NCBI GenBank assembly: GCA_963691705.1
Contig: OY829542.1
Coordinates: forward strand, 53,175,002-53,239,001
Length of the DNA stretch: 64,000 nt
Reading direction: 5' to 3'
From: Viola odorata
Lineage: Eukaryota; Streptophyta; Magnoliopsida; Malpighiales; Violaceae
The notes under the pieces are model-generated. The model was not told the origin of the DNA, made no database searches, and saw nothing but the letters and a program-made list of their open reading frames with translations. The translations under genes and the position numbers were made by a program. Positions within the stretch are counted from its first letter, which is position 1, and every line of letters starts with the position of its first letter. Below, piece after piece: positions 23,034-36,700 of the stretch.

Positions 23034-26000
23034 ATGGATTATGATGACAATGATTTTCAAAGCCAGAATATTCATTTAGCTGGTGAAGGAAGCAACAAGT
23101 TTCCTCCTGTTTTACAGCCATATGCTCTTCCTAAGTTTGAATTTGATGACAGCCTCCACGGACCTTTAAGGTTTGATAGTTTGGTTGAAACTGAGGTTTT
23201 TCTTGGCATTGAAAGTAGCGAAGATAACCAGTGGATTGAAGATTTTTCCCGGGGAAGTACTGGAATACAGTTCAGTTCAAGCCCAGCAGAGTCCTGTCCT
23301 ATTTCAAGGTGCAACAATGTTTGGTCTGAGGCTACTTCCAGAGAATCTGTTGAAATGTTATTAAAATCTGTGGGCCAGGAGGAGATAGCCCTTGTACAAA
23401 CTAATACTCGGGAGTCAGATGCCTGTGATGAACTGGGTTGCATGATAAAGCACATGGAGCCCAACTCAAAAGAGGATAATAAACCACCATCTGAAGTGGG
23501 AAAGACTACAAACTTACTTCCAACATTGCTACCATGTGACATTCCAGAGAATTTTCCTGCTGTAGGTAATGATATTAGAGGGCAGCAGCCTAGGTTTGAG
23601 GATAATTCTTTCGCTCAGAAAGATGATGTATCAATTGGTGGAGGTTTAGGTGACCTGACTGCCATTACTGTTGGTGTTCGACTACGTGATGTTGAAGTCA
23701 GTTCATTTGGTGATGGTAAATGTAGTAGTTCTAATCAAATGGAAGCTGATAGGATTGTACATGATGGATCTGTGGATAACATGACGCATAAAGAAAAAGA
23801 TTCTACTTCTGGGACACAGGTTGATAGCGTTGTGCATCCTATTATTATAGGCAGTGACGACCTGAATAATGATGATACCCCAAATAATGTATATGAAAAA
23901 GCTAACGAAAATAATAATGTCTTAGAAACAGACTTCGGTGTCATTTGTGAGGAACAACATGTATTAACCGAAGAGGTTCAAGTGGATGACCAGAGTTTAG
24001 CTGTCAATATGACTGAAATTGATACTTCTCATTTGCAGAATCCTCTTAGCTCAGCCCCTGTGGAATCTGCAGCAGCTGCAAACATGATTGAGACAAAGTT
24101 GAAAAATGCAGCAGAACCTTCTAGTATAAAGGAGAAAGGGGATTCCGGCTCTTCTGAAGCCTTAGATGATCAGTCCCACTTGGGTATGCATGAGGTATCA
24201 ATGGTGAGTGTTGAAGGCAATTTTACTTTGGAGACACACAAAATTGAGGAATCTTATGGTTCCCAATTGGATGACGTAAAGACAACCTCCGAACCTGTTG
24301 CACGTGTGCAATCTGTGGTACACGACAAAGCTTCTATTGAAGGAGATGATGGAACTGGCGGTAAAGATGAAGGTGACATTCCTAATTTGACTGTTGAGTA
24401 TTCTTCAGCAGAAGCTGTTGTTGAAACACCTGCTGAAAGCCGAGACTCCTCCTTCATAGCAGTTGAATCAATGCAATTGGACAATAAAAGTATGGAACTT
24501 GGACAGCATGACCCCCCCAAATGTGCCAAAGATGTTCCCTTTGAGGAAAAGAAGAATACTGAGTTCCCTTCTGATGGCAATAAAATGGAATCTCAAACTG
24601 TTGCGTCACTTGTCATCAATAGAGAGCCTGAGTCGGTCACTTTTGGTGAAGGTGGCACAGAAAGTGAGTCCTTAGTTTCAAAACTATCATCAGATTCTGC
24701 TGCTGAAAAGGGATCAGGTATTTGATGAACTGAACTTTTGATAAATCGATTAACAAACACCAAATATACAAAATCTGTTTAGTGTTTAGCCATTTTTCAT
24801 TCATCTTCCTTTCTCTATACCCCTCCCCACCCTCTCTCTGTTGCAGTACAGGTTGTTCCTTGAAATTGCTAACTTGATTTCTTGTTATTTAGTTGATGAT
24901 GAGCCAGCGCCCTCTGAGGACTGCACAACCACTGTGTCTGTTCTTAATCAGAAAGATAGTGGAATGTCGTCTTTACCTGCTGAAGTAGATATCCAAAGGA
25001 TTTCTGCTGAAACAAATTTGTCAGACTTGAAGAGCTCTTCTCAAGAAACAAGTGGACTAGATCCTGTTTCTGAGTTGAAAAAATGTACTTCTTCTAACAT
25101 TGCCCACGAAGAGTTATGCAAGTCTGGTGATCAGTTGCTGCCAACAGTGGATCCATGCAATTCAGAAAATCAGAGTGAACCTCAAGAAACAGTGACTAAC
25201 AATGTCAGGCAGGAGTCCACAGAACTGATGGAAGTCTGCCGATTTGTTAGTGATAATGCAAACAAGGGAGATGGTTCTGAAACATTGACAAGAGAAAATT
25301 ATGGATTGATATCCTCAAAAGCTTCAGGTAATTACTTGTAAGTTGAACTTGCGTACTTCAGAACTCAAGTCTTGGATTTTTAATTCTTTAGGCTATATTT
25401 TATCAGGCTTGTCTATCTTGTTCTGGTTAGGATGGCTACCATGCCAGGCTACTGTACCTCAACTTGCATGACTGTATCCCTGTTACTTAGATTTGAGATT
25501 AATTATTGTGACTTTATTTTTGCATGTATTTCTTCTCCTTAAAAATTGGTGGCCTTTCAGGTGTGGTTTTTTTTTGTTCGATTTGACTTGAGTTTTAATT
25601 TTCAATGTACTACGGAATGCAGAGCCAACTGTAAGCAATGATGAAATGCTTGCCAAGGATGAGTCATGGCGAGATAGTAGTCCGAAAATCCAGAAGGAAA
25701 CTTCTTCAAAATCGTCTGATGCAAGTGAGGCGCAGATTGCCATTCCTATCACGAAAGGTAAGTGACTTATTACTTGACGTCTTTGTTTGAGTCTACTGGT
25801 GAAATTTGTGCAGCTTAGTGAATTTGCATTTTCTAAGTCTCAAGATGTGTTCCGAGCCAGAATGTGGAAGTTGTGCTGACCTGGAAAAGTCTGCTAGTGT
25901 TTCTGCTTCTGTCGGAGGATGCTCAGAGCTTTCTCAGAAGGAAAGTAAAAAGGATGGAGTTAAAGAATCAACAAAGCAAGTCGTTTCAGTTTCTGAAACC

Positions 26001-29000
26001 ACTGATTTTGATGGTAGCACAATTTGTGGTGTTTCTTGCGATCCAAAACTAAATGATTCCTCCAAAGATGAGAGAAGTTTCACTTTTGAGGTCAGACCGC
26101 TGGCAGAATTGCCTGAAAAGGTAGCTGGTGAGATATGGAAGCCGTTTCCAGATGTACAAGCAACCAAAGCACCTCTGGTAAAACCTTTATTTTTCCATAG
26201 TGATTATTCATTAGCACCTCCCAACTATGTACCTGCTTTACTTAAATTTTCTTATTTGTGTTTTATTTAATGTGACATGACTTAGTGTAAGAAATGAAGA
26301 TATAATTTTACTAATAAGGCTTTAACTGATCCTCTTACTTTTGTTTTCCATTCCCCCCTGCTTCTTAAAGCCTGCAGATGTTCCTCCTTCAACTCCTAAC
26401 TCAGGCCAATTAAATCTGAAGATTTCTCAAGATGTTCCTCCTTCAACTCCTAACTCAGGCCAATTAAATCCGAAGATTTCTCAAGATGTTTCTCCTGGAA
26501 TTTCAAAGGTGTCTGGTGCAGCAGTTGGTAGTCGTGGTTCTAAAGGTAATACCGAGCGTAAACCAAGACGAGCATCCAGTAAGGCAACAGCAAAGGACAG
26601 TGCCAAAAAGGGAGGCTCTAGAGTGACAGGTGCTGGAAAACTAGAAAGAGGGGGGAAAGGAAACACTCTCTCAGTGGGTCTTCCTGGGTTCCCTCAGCTT
26701 GTACCTTCCAGTGAGATGCCACGCTATGGGCTTGTCGATTCTGGTGGTTTGCAACCATTTGCTCTGACTCCTTCAACAGCTGATTTGCCGGATTTGAATT
26801 CTTCAGCTTCTCCGGTTGCATTGTTTCAACAGCCTTTCACAGACTTGCAACAAGTTCAATTGCGTGCTCAAATCTTTGTTTATGGAGCTTTAATGTGGGT
26901 CCTCCTCTTTCTTATTTTTTTATAGTCACTAATGCACTGTCTACAGAGACTGGTGGTGTTTTCAAAATTAACTCATTGAATACAGCTAAGCTCCTCGAGA
27001 AGCTTGAACCTTCCCCTACTCCTCCACACCCAAGCATTCGCTGCTAAGTCTCTCCTTCCCCTGCCCACCGCATTTTTCTTCCATATAAAGAGGTTTTATT
27101 AATGAGCAAAATAGTTACATAGCAGACTTTCTGCAGAATATTCTTCTCCTAGTGCGTACAAAGGCCTGCACTTATGATAACCTCTTAAATTCTTACCACC
27201 CACTATACCTCAAAAAAGGATAAATATGAAGACAAGGATTTATCCAGTTTTTCTAACTCACCAAAGATATTTCTATTTTGGTGATTATACTTGCCTAATT
27301 TTTTTTCTTCTTTTTTACAGTCAAGGAACTGCTCCTGATGAGGCATATATGATATCAGCTTTTGGGGGTCTAGGTATGTTCTTCCTCAATTTTGCATGAC
27401 CTCATAAACAGCATATTGAAAACATGTAGTTACTTGTTTTTTACGTTTGCTCGTAGATGGAGGTAAAAGCATTTGGGAGAATGCCTGGCGCTCACGTATA
27501 GAAAGGATTAATGGTCAACGATCACATCTTACAACACCTGAGACCCCTTTACAGTCACGTTCAGGTATCTCTCTGACTAAGTATTTTAGCCCTCGTGCAA
27601 ATGTGGATGAGTTCTAAATGTGTTAGAATGGAGCTTTACAGGTGCTAGAACTCATGATCAAGCAGCTAAACAAAGTGGTGTACAAAGAAAAGCAATGTCC
27701 TCTCCTGTGGGCCAAGCCTCCAGCAAGGGTACGCCAACAACAGCTGTAAATTCCTTAGTACCCCTTTCCTCACCACTTTGGTCTTTACCTACCCCTTCTG
27801 CTGACACCTTGCAATCGGCTGGCATGCCAAGGGGTCCGGTTATGGAATATCAACGCACACTTTCTCCTTTGCATCCTCACCAAACTCCACCTATGAGGAG
27901 TTTTGTTGGACCAAATCCCTCTTGGATATCTCAGGCCCCTTTTGTTGGTCCCTGGGTTGCTTCTCCACAGACTTCTGCACTTAATTCTAGTGTTCGTTTT
28001 TCTGTGCAATTTCCTACAACAGAACCTGTCCAATTTACAACTGTAAAAGAATCATCTGTGCCACACTCCTCTGGTGCAAAGCATGTTTCTCCAGGTCCTC
28101 TGCTTCCTAATGGGGCTACTGCAAGTGTTTTTACTGCATCTCCGGTAGCTAGTGTGAACAAGGTTACTGGATCTGGTCAACCTTCTAATGACCCAAAGCC
28201 TAGGAAGAGAAAGAAGACTTTAGTTTCTGACCCTCCTGTTCAGGTTGTTTTACCTCGAACACAAATGGAGACAGTTCCTATTCCAACTGTTACTGGTTAT
28301 CAGCCCACTTCTGCTGCCATGTCAACCCCCGTTAGTTTTGTTTCTAATGCCCCTTCGGAGAAATTCTCTACCTCTGCATCTTCTTTGTCTACTGATGTCA
28401 GAACAAGTGAACAAAATGCTGGTCGAAAGGCTATTTTATCAGAGGAGACACTTGGTAAGGTCAAAGAGGCTAGGGTACAGGCAGAGGATGCTTCTGTAGT
28501 TGCTGCTGCTGCTGTTACACACAGCCAGGAATTATGGAATCAGTTGGATAAGCACAAAAAATCTGGATTGCCACCTGATGTTGAAACCAAACTAGCATCC
28601 GCAGCTGTTGCAATTGCGGCTGCTGCTGCAGTTGCAAAGGCAGCTGCTGCAGCTGCCAATGTTGCATCAAATGCAGCAATACAGGCAAAATTGATGGCTG
28701 ATGAAGCAGTGATTTCTGGAGGATATAGCAATTCTTCCCAAAGCAATGTAAGTTCTGCATTTGAAGGAACAAAATTTTTGGAACGGACTTCTCCTGCTTC
28801 CATCTTGAAGGGTGATGATGGATCAAACAGTTCAAGTTCCATCATTGTTGCTGCGAGGGAGACTGCAAAGAGACGAGTTGAAGCTGCTTCTGCTGCAACA
28901 AAACGGGCTGAAAATATGGATGCCATTGTAAAAGCTGCTGAGCTGGCTGCAGAGGCTGTCTCTCAAGCTGGAAAAATAGTTGCCATGGGGGACCCTTTCT

Positions 29001-32000
29001 CATTGAGTGAGCTTGTAGCTGCTGGTCCAGAGGGTTATTGGAAAGTATCCCAAGTGACTTCTGAAATGATTTCCAAACCAAATGATGTTGGTGGAGAAAA
29101 CGTAGTCATAGATAGCATTGGAGAAGGTCCAGATAGGTCTGCTAGACCTTTAAAGGGGAGTCCATCGGATAAGAAAGAAACACAGATCACCAACCTTGGG
29201 AAATTAACAACTATAAGAGAGATGTCCACTGAGGAGGACCATGTCAAACTGACAGATGGCATATCAGGCTCCGATACAGCCAGTGTAAGGGATGCTAAAA
29301 GACAGAAGAGCCGAAAAGCTTCTGATTTGGATAAAACCATTGGGTCAGTTCCAGAATCTGAAAGAGGATCAAGATCTTCCATTCAAGATCAGGATGATTA
29401 TCAGAAAGTGGTGGAAAATTCAAGAGAGAATGGAATCAGGGAGGGTTCCCTTGTAGAGGTAAAAAAATTAGCTTCATTTTCTGAATGAACATGCAAACCT
29501 TATTTGCTTTTGGGACTTCTACACCTGTCAATACCATTAATTTTCTCTCTAGGTTTACAAGGATGGGAGTGGATTTAAAGCAGCTTGGTTCTCCGCAAAT
29601 GTATTGAGTTTGAAAGATGGGAAGGCATTTGTGAGTTACAGTGATCTCACATTTGGAGAAGGTAAGCTTGTATCAGTGGCCCTTGACATTGTGTGTTCTA
29701 GAAATTAGTTGGATGTCAATATCCATACAGTGACATGGATGTATGCCTACTTTGTGTTGACCTGATGGATTTTCAGCAATCTACTCAACCATGGTTGCTT
29801 TTGGTTTTCTAAAATTTGTATGAGCTGTGATGAGCATATCAACAGGTTGACAGCTTAAATAAATTGGGTTTTGATGCAAAAAAAAAAAAACTGTTCTTCG
29901 TTGTTTCAACACTGTGAGTCAGTCATAGATAATCCTTACTCTTTTGCATGTGAGCATATGATCCTTCTTAGGTCAAGAGGTTCATTAAAAGTGGAATGAG
30001 AGAATATGTTAATATTGTAATTTGTACGTACTCCATTTAATATTGGTTGTGCATTTTCTTGATCTGGTTGCCTTCTGTCCTGCAGGCTTGGAGAAGCTAA
30101 AGGAGTGGGTGGCACTTCAAGGTGAAGAAGGGGTACCTAGAATACGAAGTGCACGTCCTGTTACTGTTATGCCATTTGAAGGAACTAGGAAGAGACGCAG
30201 AGCTGCTATTGGAGACTACAATTGGTCTGTTGGTGATAAAGTTGACGCATGGATACAAGATAGGTTTGTGCTTGTACTACTGTATAGTTTGATGCATGGG
30301 TCAGGAAAAAAATAGTAGAGCAGTTCCAGAGATGCTTAATCCATTATGTTATCAATATTGCATTTTCCGCTTGGCAAATACTGACTAAATAAATAAGACC
30401 AGTCAGTCACAGATTCCCATATCAATCAGTAAATAGTTTTAGTGTGAATATTTATCATCTCTAGCATTATTCTGACAAAAATGCGAACTAAAAATTCTCA
30501 AATAAGCCTCTAAAAGCAGAATCATTTTTTGATTATATGATTAGCTATGTTTAATGTTTACCTAACTCTTACACTCTAGGTATAGTGATGGATCGTGCAC
30601 CTGATCTATACCCGGAAGACAAAGTTCTATGTTCAAGATGTAGATCATGCCTCCTATCTAGTTTTGCATTGTAATATGTGTTAGAGGATAGTCTTTAACC
30701 AATTTTATTTACTTTGCAGCTGGTGGGAAGGTATCATCACTGAAAAGAGCACGAAAGATGAGACTATGCTAACTGTTCACTTTCCAGGTGTGGGATTGAT
30801 GATTGTAACTTTGACAACTAAAATTGTGCGCCTTTTACCCTTTTGTATATAGAGCTTGTTGCTCAGAAATGCATCTTTGTGTCAATCTGCATGCAGTTCA
30901 AGGAGAAACATCAGTGGTTAGAGCGTGGCATCTTCGACCCTCTCTTGTGTGGAAGGATGGGGAATGGATTGAATGGTCTAGTTCAAGACAGAATAATAGC
31001 GCTTCTAATGGGGTGCTTTTCCTTGATACATTCATTTCTTTTCTGCCTTGCATTGACTTGTGAAAATTTGCCTTGTTTTGGCACTAACTAGCAGATTCAA
31101 TATCCAGGATGATACACGCCAGGAGAAGAGGCCGAGACTGCGGAGCCCTGCATTGGAGATGAAAGGAAAGGACAAGGAACCAAAAGGCGTTGATGTCAGT
31201 GAACTCGATAAACACAATGAACCAACATTACTTGATTTATCTGCTAATGACAAATTGTTCAATATTGGTAAGAGTGCCAGAGATCAAAGTAAATCTGATG
31301 CGCTCAGAATGCCTCGAACTGGGTTGCAGAAGGAAGGATCAAGAGTGATTTTTGGTGTGCCCAAGCCTGGGAAGAAAAGAAAATTTATGGAAGTAAGCAG
31401 ACATTATGTTGCAGATCATAGCAGTAAAGACAATGAATCAACTGATTCAGCTAAGTTTCCAAAATATCCAATGACTGAAGGGTTGGGGTCTCGTGGGTGG
31501 AAGAACATGCCAAAAACTGGACCAAGTGAAAGACTTGCTACCTTGGCCAGGCCCAAAGTTCTAAAATCTGGAAAACCACCAAGTGGTTCTGGTAGAACAA
31601 TTCCTCAAAAGGACAACTCCTTGAGCACTCCACTGTCTACTTCTGATGCTGCTGTTACAGATCGTACTGTGAAGACCAAGAACTCAGTAAGCCATGCTGA
31701 AAATACTTCAGGGAAAAATAACTTGGTGGAGTTTCAACCTTTTTCTTCTGAGGGAGCAGCTAGGGGGGGAGTTGTATTTTCTTCAAAGGCTCTCCCTTCA
31801 GGAACTTCTTCCAAGAAAATGCCCACCTCTAATGCTAAATCTGAACGGGCAAGTAAAGGAAAACTTGCACCTGCTGGTGGAAAGTTGGGAAAAATTGAGG
31901 ACAAAGTTTTCAATGGTAGTTCTGCAAGAGCAGCTTCCAATGTTGTTGAGCCTCGTAGATCCAATCGTAGAATTCAACCAACGTCAAGAGTAAGTGTTTA

Positions 32001-32823
32001 GATTAATTTTTTTTTTTTAATAATTGTGTTGATCTTTTTCAAGCGTCTATTCTTTCCTCCTAAACCCTTCTGATGGGTGATAATTCGGAAAGTTGTTATC
32101 TTCAGTGCTTTTAATGCTTTAGGGAATTGCTAGAGTTTGTGGTATCAAATCATTCTTTAGTGGTTATTGAGCTTTCCACCTATACAAAGCCTTACTTCTT
32201 CCTCTTCTCCCTCATCAAGGGCCACCCTAGTTTCTTGTTGTCATACTTGGATGATTCCATAGCCTTCTATATCCACCAGCATTCCAATTGATGTTCCTCA
32301 GTTGTTAAGGGTTGCTGTTGTTTATGTGGTTCTATTTTTTTGGGTATCCCCGTTTGCCCTCTCTACCCATTGCAAGTAGGAGATTATTCTCATTTGACCA
32401 TTGTCGGAATCTGGAGGGGGATGGCTCGTCCAGGGTGGACAAATCCTTACCAAGTTCATCTTTTTTGGGATTTTGTCGCAGTTGCACTTAATAATTAGCT
32501 TATTATTTTAATTTTATGTGGAGAATGGTTTTTGGTCTGTTGTTTCTCTTTTCTTTGTAGTTCACCTTCAGTGAGCTCCGAAATCATACCTGTGAGCTGA
32601 TTTGCTTCTTGTTGTCCACAGCTATTGGAAGGGCTACAGAGTTCATTGATGGTTTCCAAAATACCTTCCTTCTCACATGATAAAGTTCAGAAGAGCCGGA
32701 GTGCTGCTTCTAGAGGTAAGAATTTAATGGTCCGACATCATCAGGAGGATGTGTTGTTCCTTTCCCATGTAGACTCCGTGTATGAAATAGGGCTTTGATT
32801 GTGCAGGGAACAGCCATGGATGA
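23034..32823 (+). CDS. Agenet-domain nuclear protein, about 2190 residues
   Basis: Exons: 23034-24717, 24893-25327, 25623-25757, about 25819-26177, 26371-26894, 27321-27373, 27457-27564, 27642-29458, 29553-29661, 30086-30263, 30720-30787, 30897-31012, 31108-31989, 32622-32715 and 32807-32823. They sum to 2193 codons with stop. The start MDYDDNDFQSQNIHLAGEG and FPPVLQPYALPKFEFDD match the plant family that includes Arabidopsis G2484-1 (At4g17330). A long acidic Ser/Thr-rich region comes first, then LRAQIFVYGALIQGTAPDEA with an ENT-like flavour (about 1035-1085), an Ala-rich helix (about 1366-1456), and tandem Agenet/Tudor-like modules at about 1700-1862 (LVEVYKDGSGFKAAWFSANV, DAWIQDSWWEGIITEKS). 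A basic tail follows. Agenet domains read modified histones or other methylated ligands, so a chromatin role is likely but unproven. The fourth exon's acceptor is the only uncertain junction (TTAG at 25818 keeps frame). Confidence 0.88.
26377..26484 (+). repeat. 54-bp in-frame tandem duplication in the Agenet gene
   Basis: Two 54-bp units at 26377-26430 and 26431-26484 differ at one base, so DVPPSTPNSGQLNLKISQ is repeated with Leu changed to Pro. The duplication keeps the frame and adds 18 residues. The near identity shows it is recent. Confidence 0.95.
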
Positions 32824-33771
32824 GTGGACGACTGGGTGAGGATGGGATCTAATGCTAAGAAGCTCAGCTCAGCTCAGCTGTGGCTGGATTATGAACACAG
32901 GAGTAGCGTTATGTGTATATTTATAATAGAGGAGAGATAGCTAGGAGAGGAAATTCTTGCTTCCTTGGCCATAATTATGAGAATGTAGTTGTTAGATGTT
33001 CATATTGATTTGCATGATATTCATGATTTGAATCTCCTGGCCCTCTGTTTTGTATATGGAAGTTCTCCATGTTGTATGGCTTAAAATTGCAGGAAAGCTT
33101 CTTTGCCGTTGTTCACCAGTATTATATGTATACTCTCTGAATCCATGTTTTAGGTGATCAATGTTTAGTGGGAAACAGACTTGGCTACTAGATGTAGCAG
33201 TTGTTTACCAATTTACTCTTCAGCTGGGATGATCTTGTGACTCCTTGATTCTGAATCCGCAGTGATTACTGATTTGCTATTTCCCTAAGATGATTATGAT
33301 GTTTTTATTTCAGTTTGGAGTTCTGAGTCCCTTTTGGGCCCTGGTATTGCTTGGGGAAAGAAGAGGGGAAAAGGACTAAAAAATGTTTGAAGTGTGTTTT
33401 CAAAACCAGTATGTGCAAGAGACTGACAATTGTAGAATCTTGAATAAAACGAAAATAGAATAGACAAGGCTTGAATATGTTCCTATTTCACCTATTTCAT
33501 TTTGCCAACCTACGGTTACAAGTAAGCGCCTAGGAAGACTAGTATGAACAGTTGCATCTGACAAAAGTTTCATTCCTGTACAAGGATCCAATAGATACAT
33601 TCATTGAAAAAGAGGGTGTACCACAATGACACTGCATAAGCTATACATGTGCACTACTGAAATTATCAATGCAGTGTGAGATTAGAGCGCTACAACTGAA
33701 AATATCATTATGGTACGAGAGAATGGAGCACTGTCGAGAAGGAATGGCTTTATGAACTTTTAAATGTCCTT
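32824..33771. other. Convergent intergenic region between the Agenet and O-fucosyltransferase genes
   Basis: 948 bp between two stop codons that face each other. It should hold both 3' untranslated regions and polyadenylation sites, and the transcripts may come close or overlap. No ORF with a domain and no RNA gene was seen. Confidence 0.6.
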
Positions 33772-36700
33772 CTAGTCTGGAAAACTTTCATCTTCCTCTC
33801 GTGCATATTCTGGTGAGTCTTGTCTGATGCTCGTCTTGTTATATCGTTTAAGAGTTTTATCACCTTGACGCTCTTCAAAATATTTGGAATGAACGTTCGA
33901 CCTTGAGTTGATGCCACTCTTGTTAGCGCTGAAAGGCTTCTCACAAATGCAAGAAGATGGGTATTCATGAAAATCACCTCGCCCGGCTCTCAGCTCATCT
34001 GGCTCTCCCATGAATCCTCTTTGGCTGGATTTTACCTTCTTGGAAAATGTATCCCAGTCCATCTTATGCCTTGCCCTAAACAATGCACTGAGCTTCTTTG
34101 CATTTGGCCTGATAGTCCTCTTATGCCCCATGTACCTCCTTGAATCCATGACAAGACAACAACATAAAAAGTTAGTTGAAATGAAGTCCCAAGCAGAGCC
34201 ACGAAGGATCAAATGAGCTGGAACACTGCCCGCACTACTTATAACAATACAAACGATTTACAGAAAACTGGTGATCTTAGATTCAAGTAGTGACGCCGCG
34301 AATTCACGAGGAACTCCACATTCTTAGAATAACTTAGCATGCATTCACCCAAGCAGTTGAACAGTTTCTATGACTTGAAATTACAGTAAAAGCCAATTAA
34401 CTAGAATTAAATATCATACACACATCTTTCACCCCCTCCACTTCATATTACATTATTAAAATACTGCTCTTTTGACAAAAGCCACTGGATTGAGCCAGTG
34501 ATGAAGGGTCAAGGGTTCTCTTAGAGTTCAAACGACCACAGACAAGACATTCTTGATAGCTAAATTGCTCACGCCAGCATTTACATCTAAAGTTCATACA
34601 AACCAAACTAAACCCAAGAAGACATGAGTTAAATAAGAAAAGGTTGGCCAACTTTCTTACCTTCGACCAGCAAGAATCTTGGCCATGTTTCCATTGTTAT
34701 TGGCAACAAAGACATCACTCTCATCACAGGCCATGTAGTCAATAGCTGCCAGGCGGGAAGAGAATTGAAGAAAAGGTTTCAACTCTTCATTTACAAGCAT
34801 CTCCTTTGTGTAGAAATTTGGAAAAAGTTCTCTGAGAGGTCGCAAAGTCTCTTCTCCACCATATATTTCTCCAGATGCAACATAGATATATGTGTCATTA
34901 GCAAAACCAAGGGCACGCAGCATCAATCCCAGTTCGTGAGGGGTAAGTGGACATTTCCCTCTAGCCCGTTCATCATCAGCACTTAAATCCTGAAATTTTG
35001 AACAAAAGTGCAAGTGTTACAAGATAAGGAATATGAGATCAGAATCCATCATGTCGCAGCAGAATCTTATTATCTGTGGGCAGTATCCAAACAAATCTAG
35101 ACTTCTCTTTAGTTTTTTGTAGTTGCATGTCATGAAAATAATTTTTAAACTCCACCAAGTTGAGAACCTTTAATCAGAAGTAAGAAGATAAAATATTACA
35201 GGTAAGGTTGCCCATCTTTTCCTTATTTCGCCAAGCTCAAATTTTTCTTTTTCACCACCACCATAGTAGCATCCAGAAAATGCTAGCATATCAGCCTCAA
35301 ACCTGTAAATTTTGAAGATGTTTGGGCCAAAAATATAAGAAATACAAACACGCTTGCGAAAATATTCACCGAATACATTCGTTCCTAAGGATATAAGGGT
35401 ACATGTTGGATTGGTGTACACATCAGATATTAACGGCAATAAAGCAGGAAACTTGTATAATCATTCGTAGGCATGTGAAAAAATGTTGAAATGCACATCG
35501 AGCACTAATGGCAATGCAGCAGAATACTTGAAACATTTTATTAGGCAATTTAAGGAAACAATGACTATATATAATGCAAGAACCCAAGAAACTTTCAGAC
35601 TTGAGACACAACTGTGCGGATACAGATGAGATTAGCTTGTTGGGGACTAGAAAAAGGCATGCATGCACGCACAATATCGTACACTTCTTGCAGGAAATAT
35701 GCTAAAGCATACCATGTACGATGTACCTGCACTGCCTATGCATGCATTTAATTTGTTGGATTCTTTTTCATAAGAAAGACAATCATAGTCCTATTACTAG
35801 CTGCCCCAATTTAGTAATAACAACACCTAGTGGAAAGGCAATCTCGAAAGAAATTAGACATCAAAGTATAAGAACTTAAATCAGACATCAGATTGATCTG
35901 TATTATTTCTGAAAATCCAGTATCTAGAAGAAATGCTGATAAGTATCTCAAAAGCTGAATTCACAAGTACAAGTATATTCATAATTCTCACGTCTACTTA
36001 AACATATGAGAGAGAGGCTTCTAGACGCACATAGCCAAGCATGCAAATCAAGGAAAACTGGAAAAGCACCTTCAAACAAGATTAGCTTTCAATATATGAA
36101 CCTGAAAGCTATCTTCAGTTTCTGAACTAGTCATTTCAGCTAGAATGTCTAGCTCATATGTAGTAGTTTATTTTTTCACAAGTACGATGCATTGTTTCAG
36201 AACCTAACGCACAATCGAGGTAAAATGGAAGGAAGGGAACAAGAACAGGTGGCAATTCACGCATAAATACTTCCAAAACATGGTGCGCATGCCAATACAT
36301 TTTTGGAAAGACTATTACAACACAAAATGCAGAGAAGACAAACCTCAAATGAATAGCAATATAATGTTTTGCCATCTCTCGCATTTTCGTAACAATCTTC
36401 TGACCAATTTCTCGTATAGGTTTTATAAATCTCAAAGCATGATAATTAACTCGGCAACGCAGTTTTTGTAGATCTTCATCAAGGTCACTTGCAAGCCTAT
36501 AATCAAACTTAGTCAACTGTACAACCTGCAAAATTCCAAAGTTAGCTGCATCAGTGCTTGTAAATGGGAACCAAACCAACCAAAAACTTTGTCCAGCTGA
36601 CATTTTGTAACTTCACTAACAATCCAAAAACAGTTAAAAAGAAACTATCATATTACAAAGATAATTATAGAATAAGAAAAATGACATACACGTCGTCTAA

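Noticed and set aside
28540..28926. 128-codon minus-strand ORF, Ala-rich
   Set aside because: Antisense shadow of the Ala-rich helix of the Agenet protein; GCN codons read backwards stay open.
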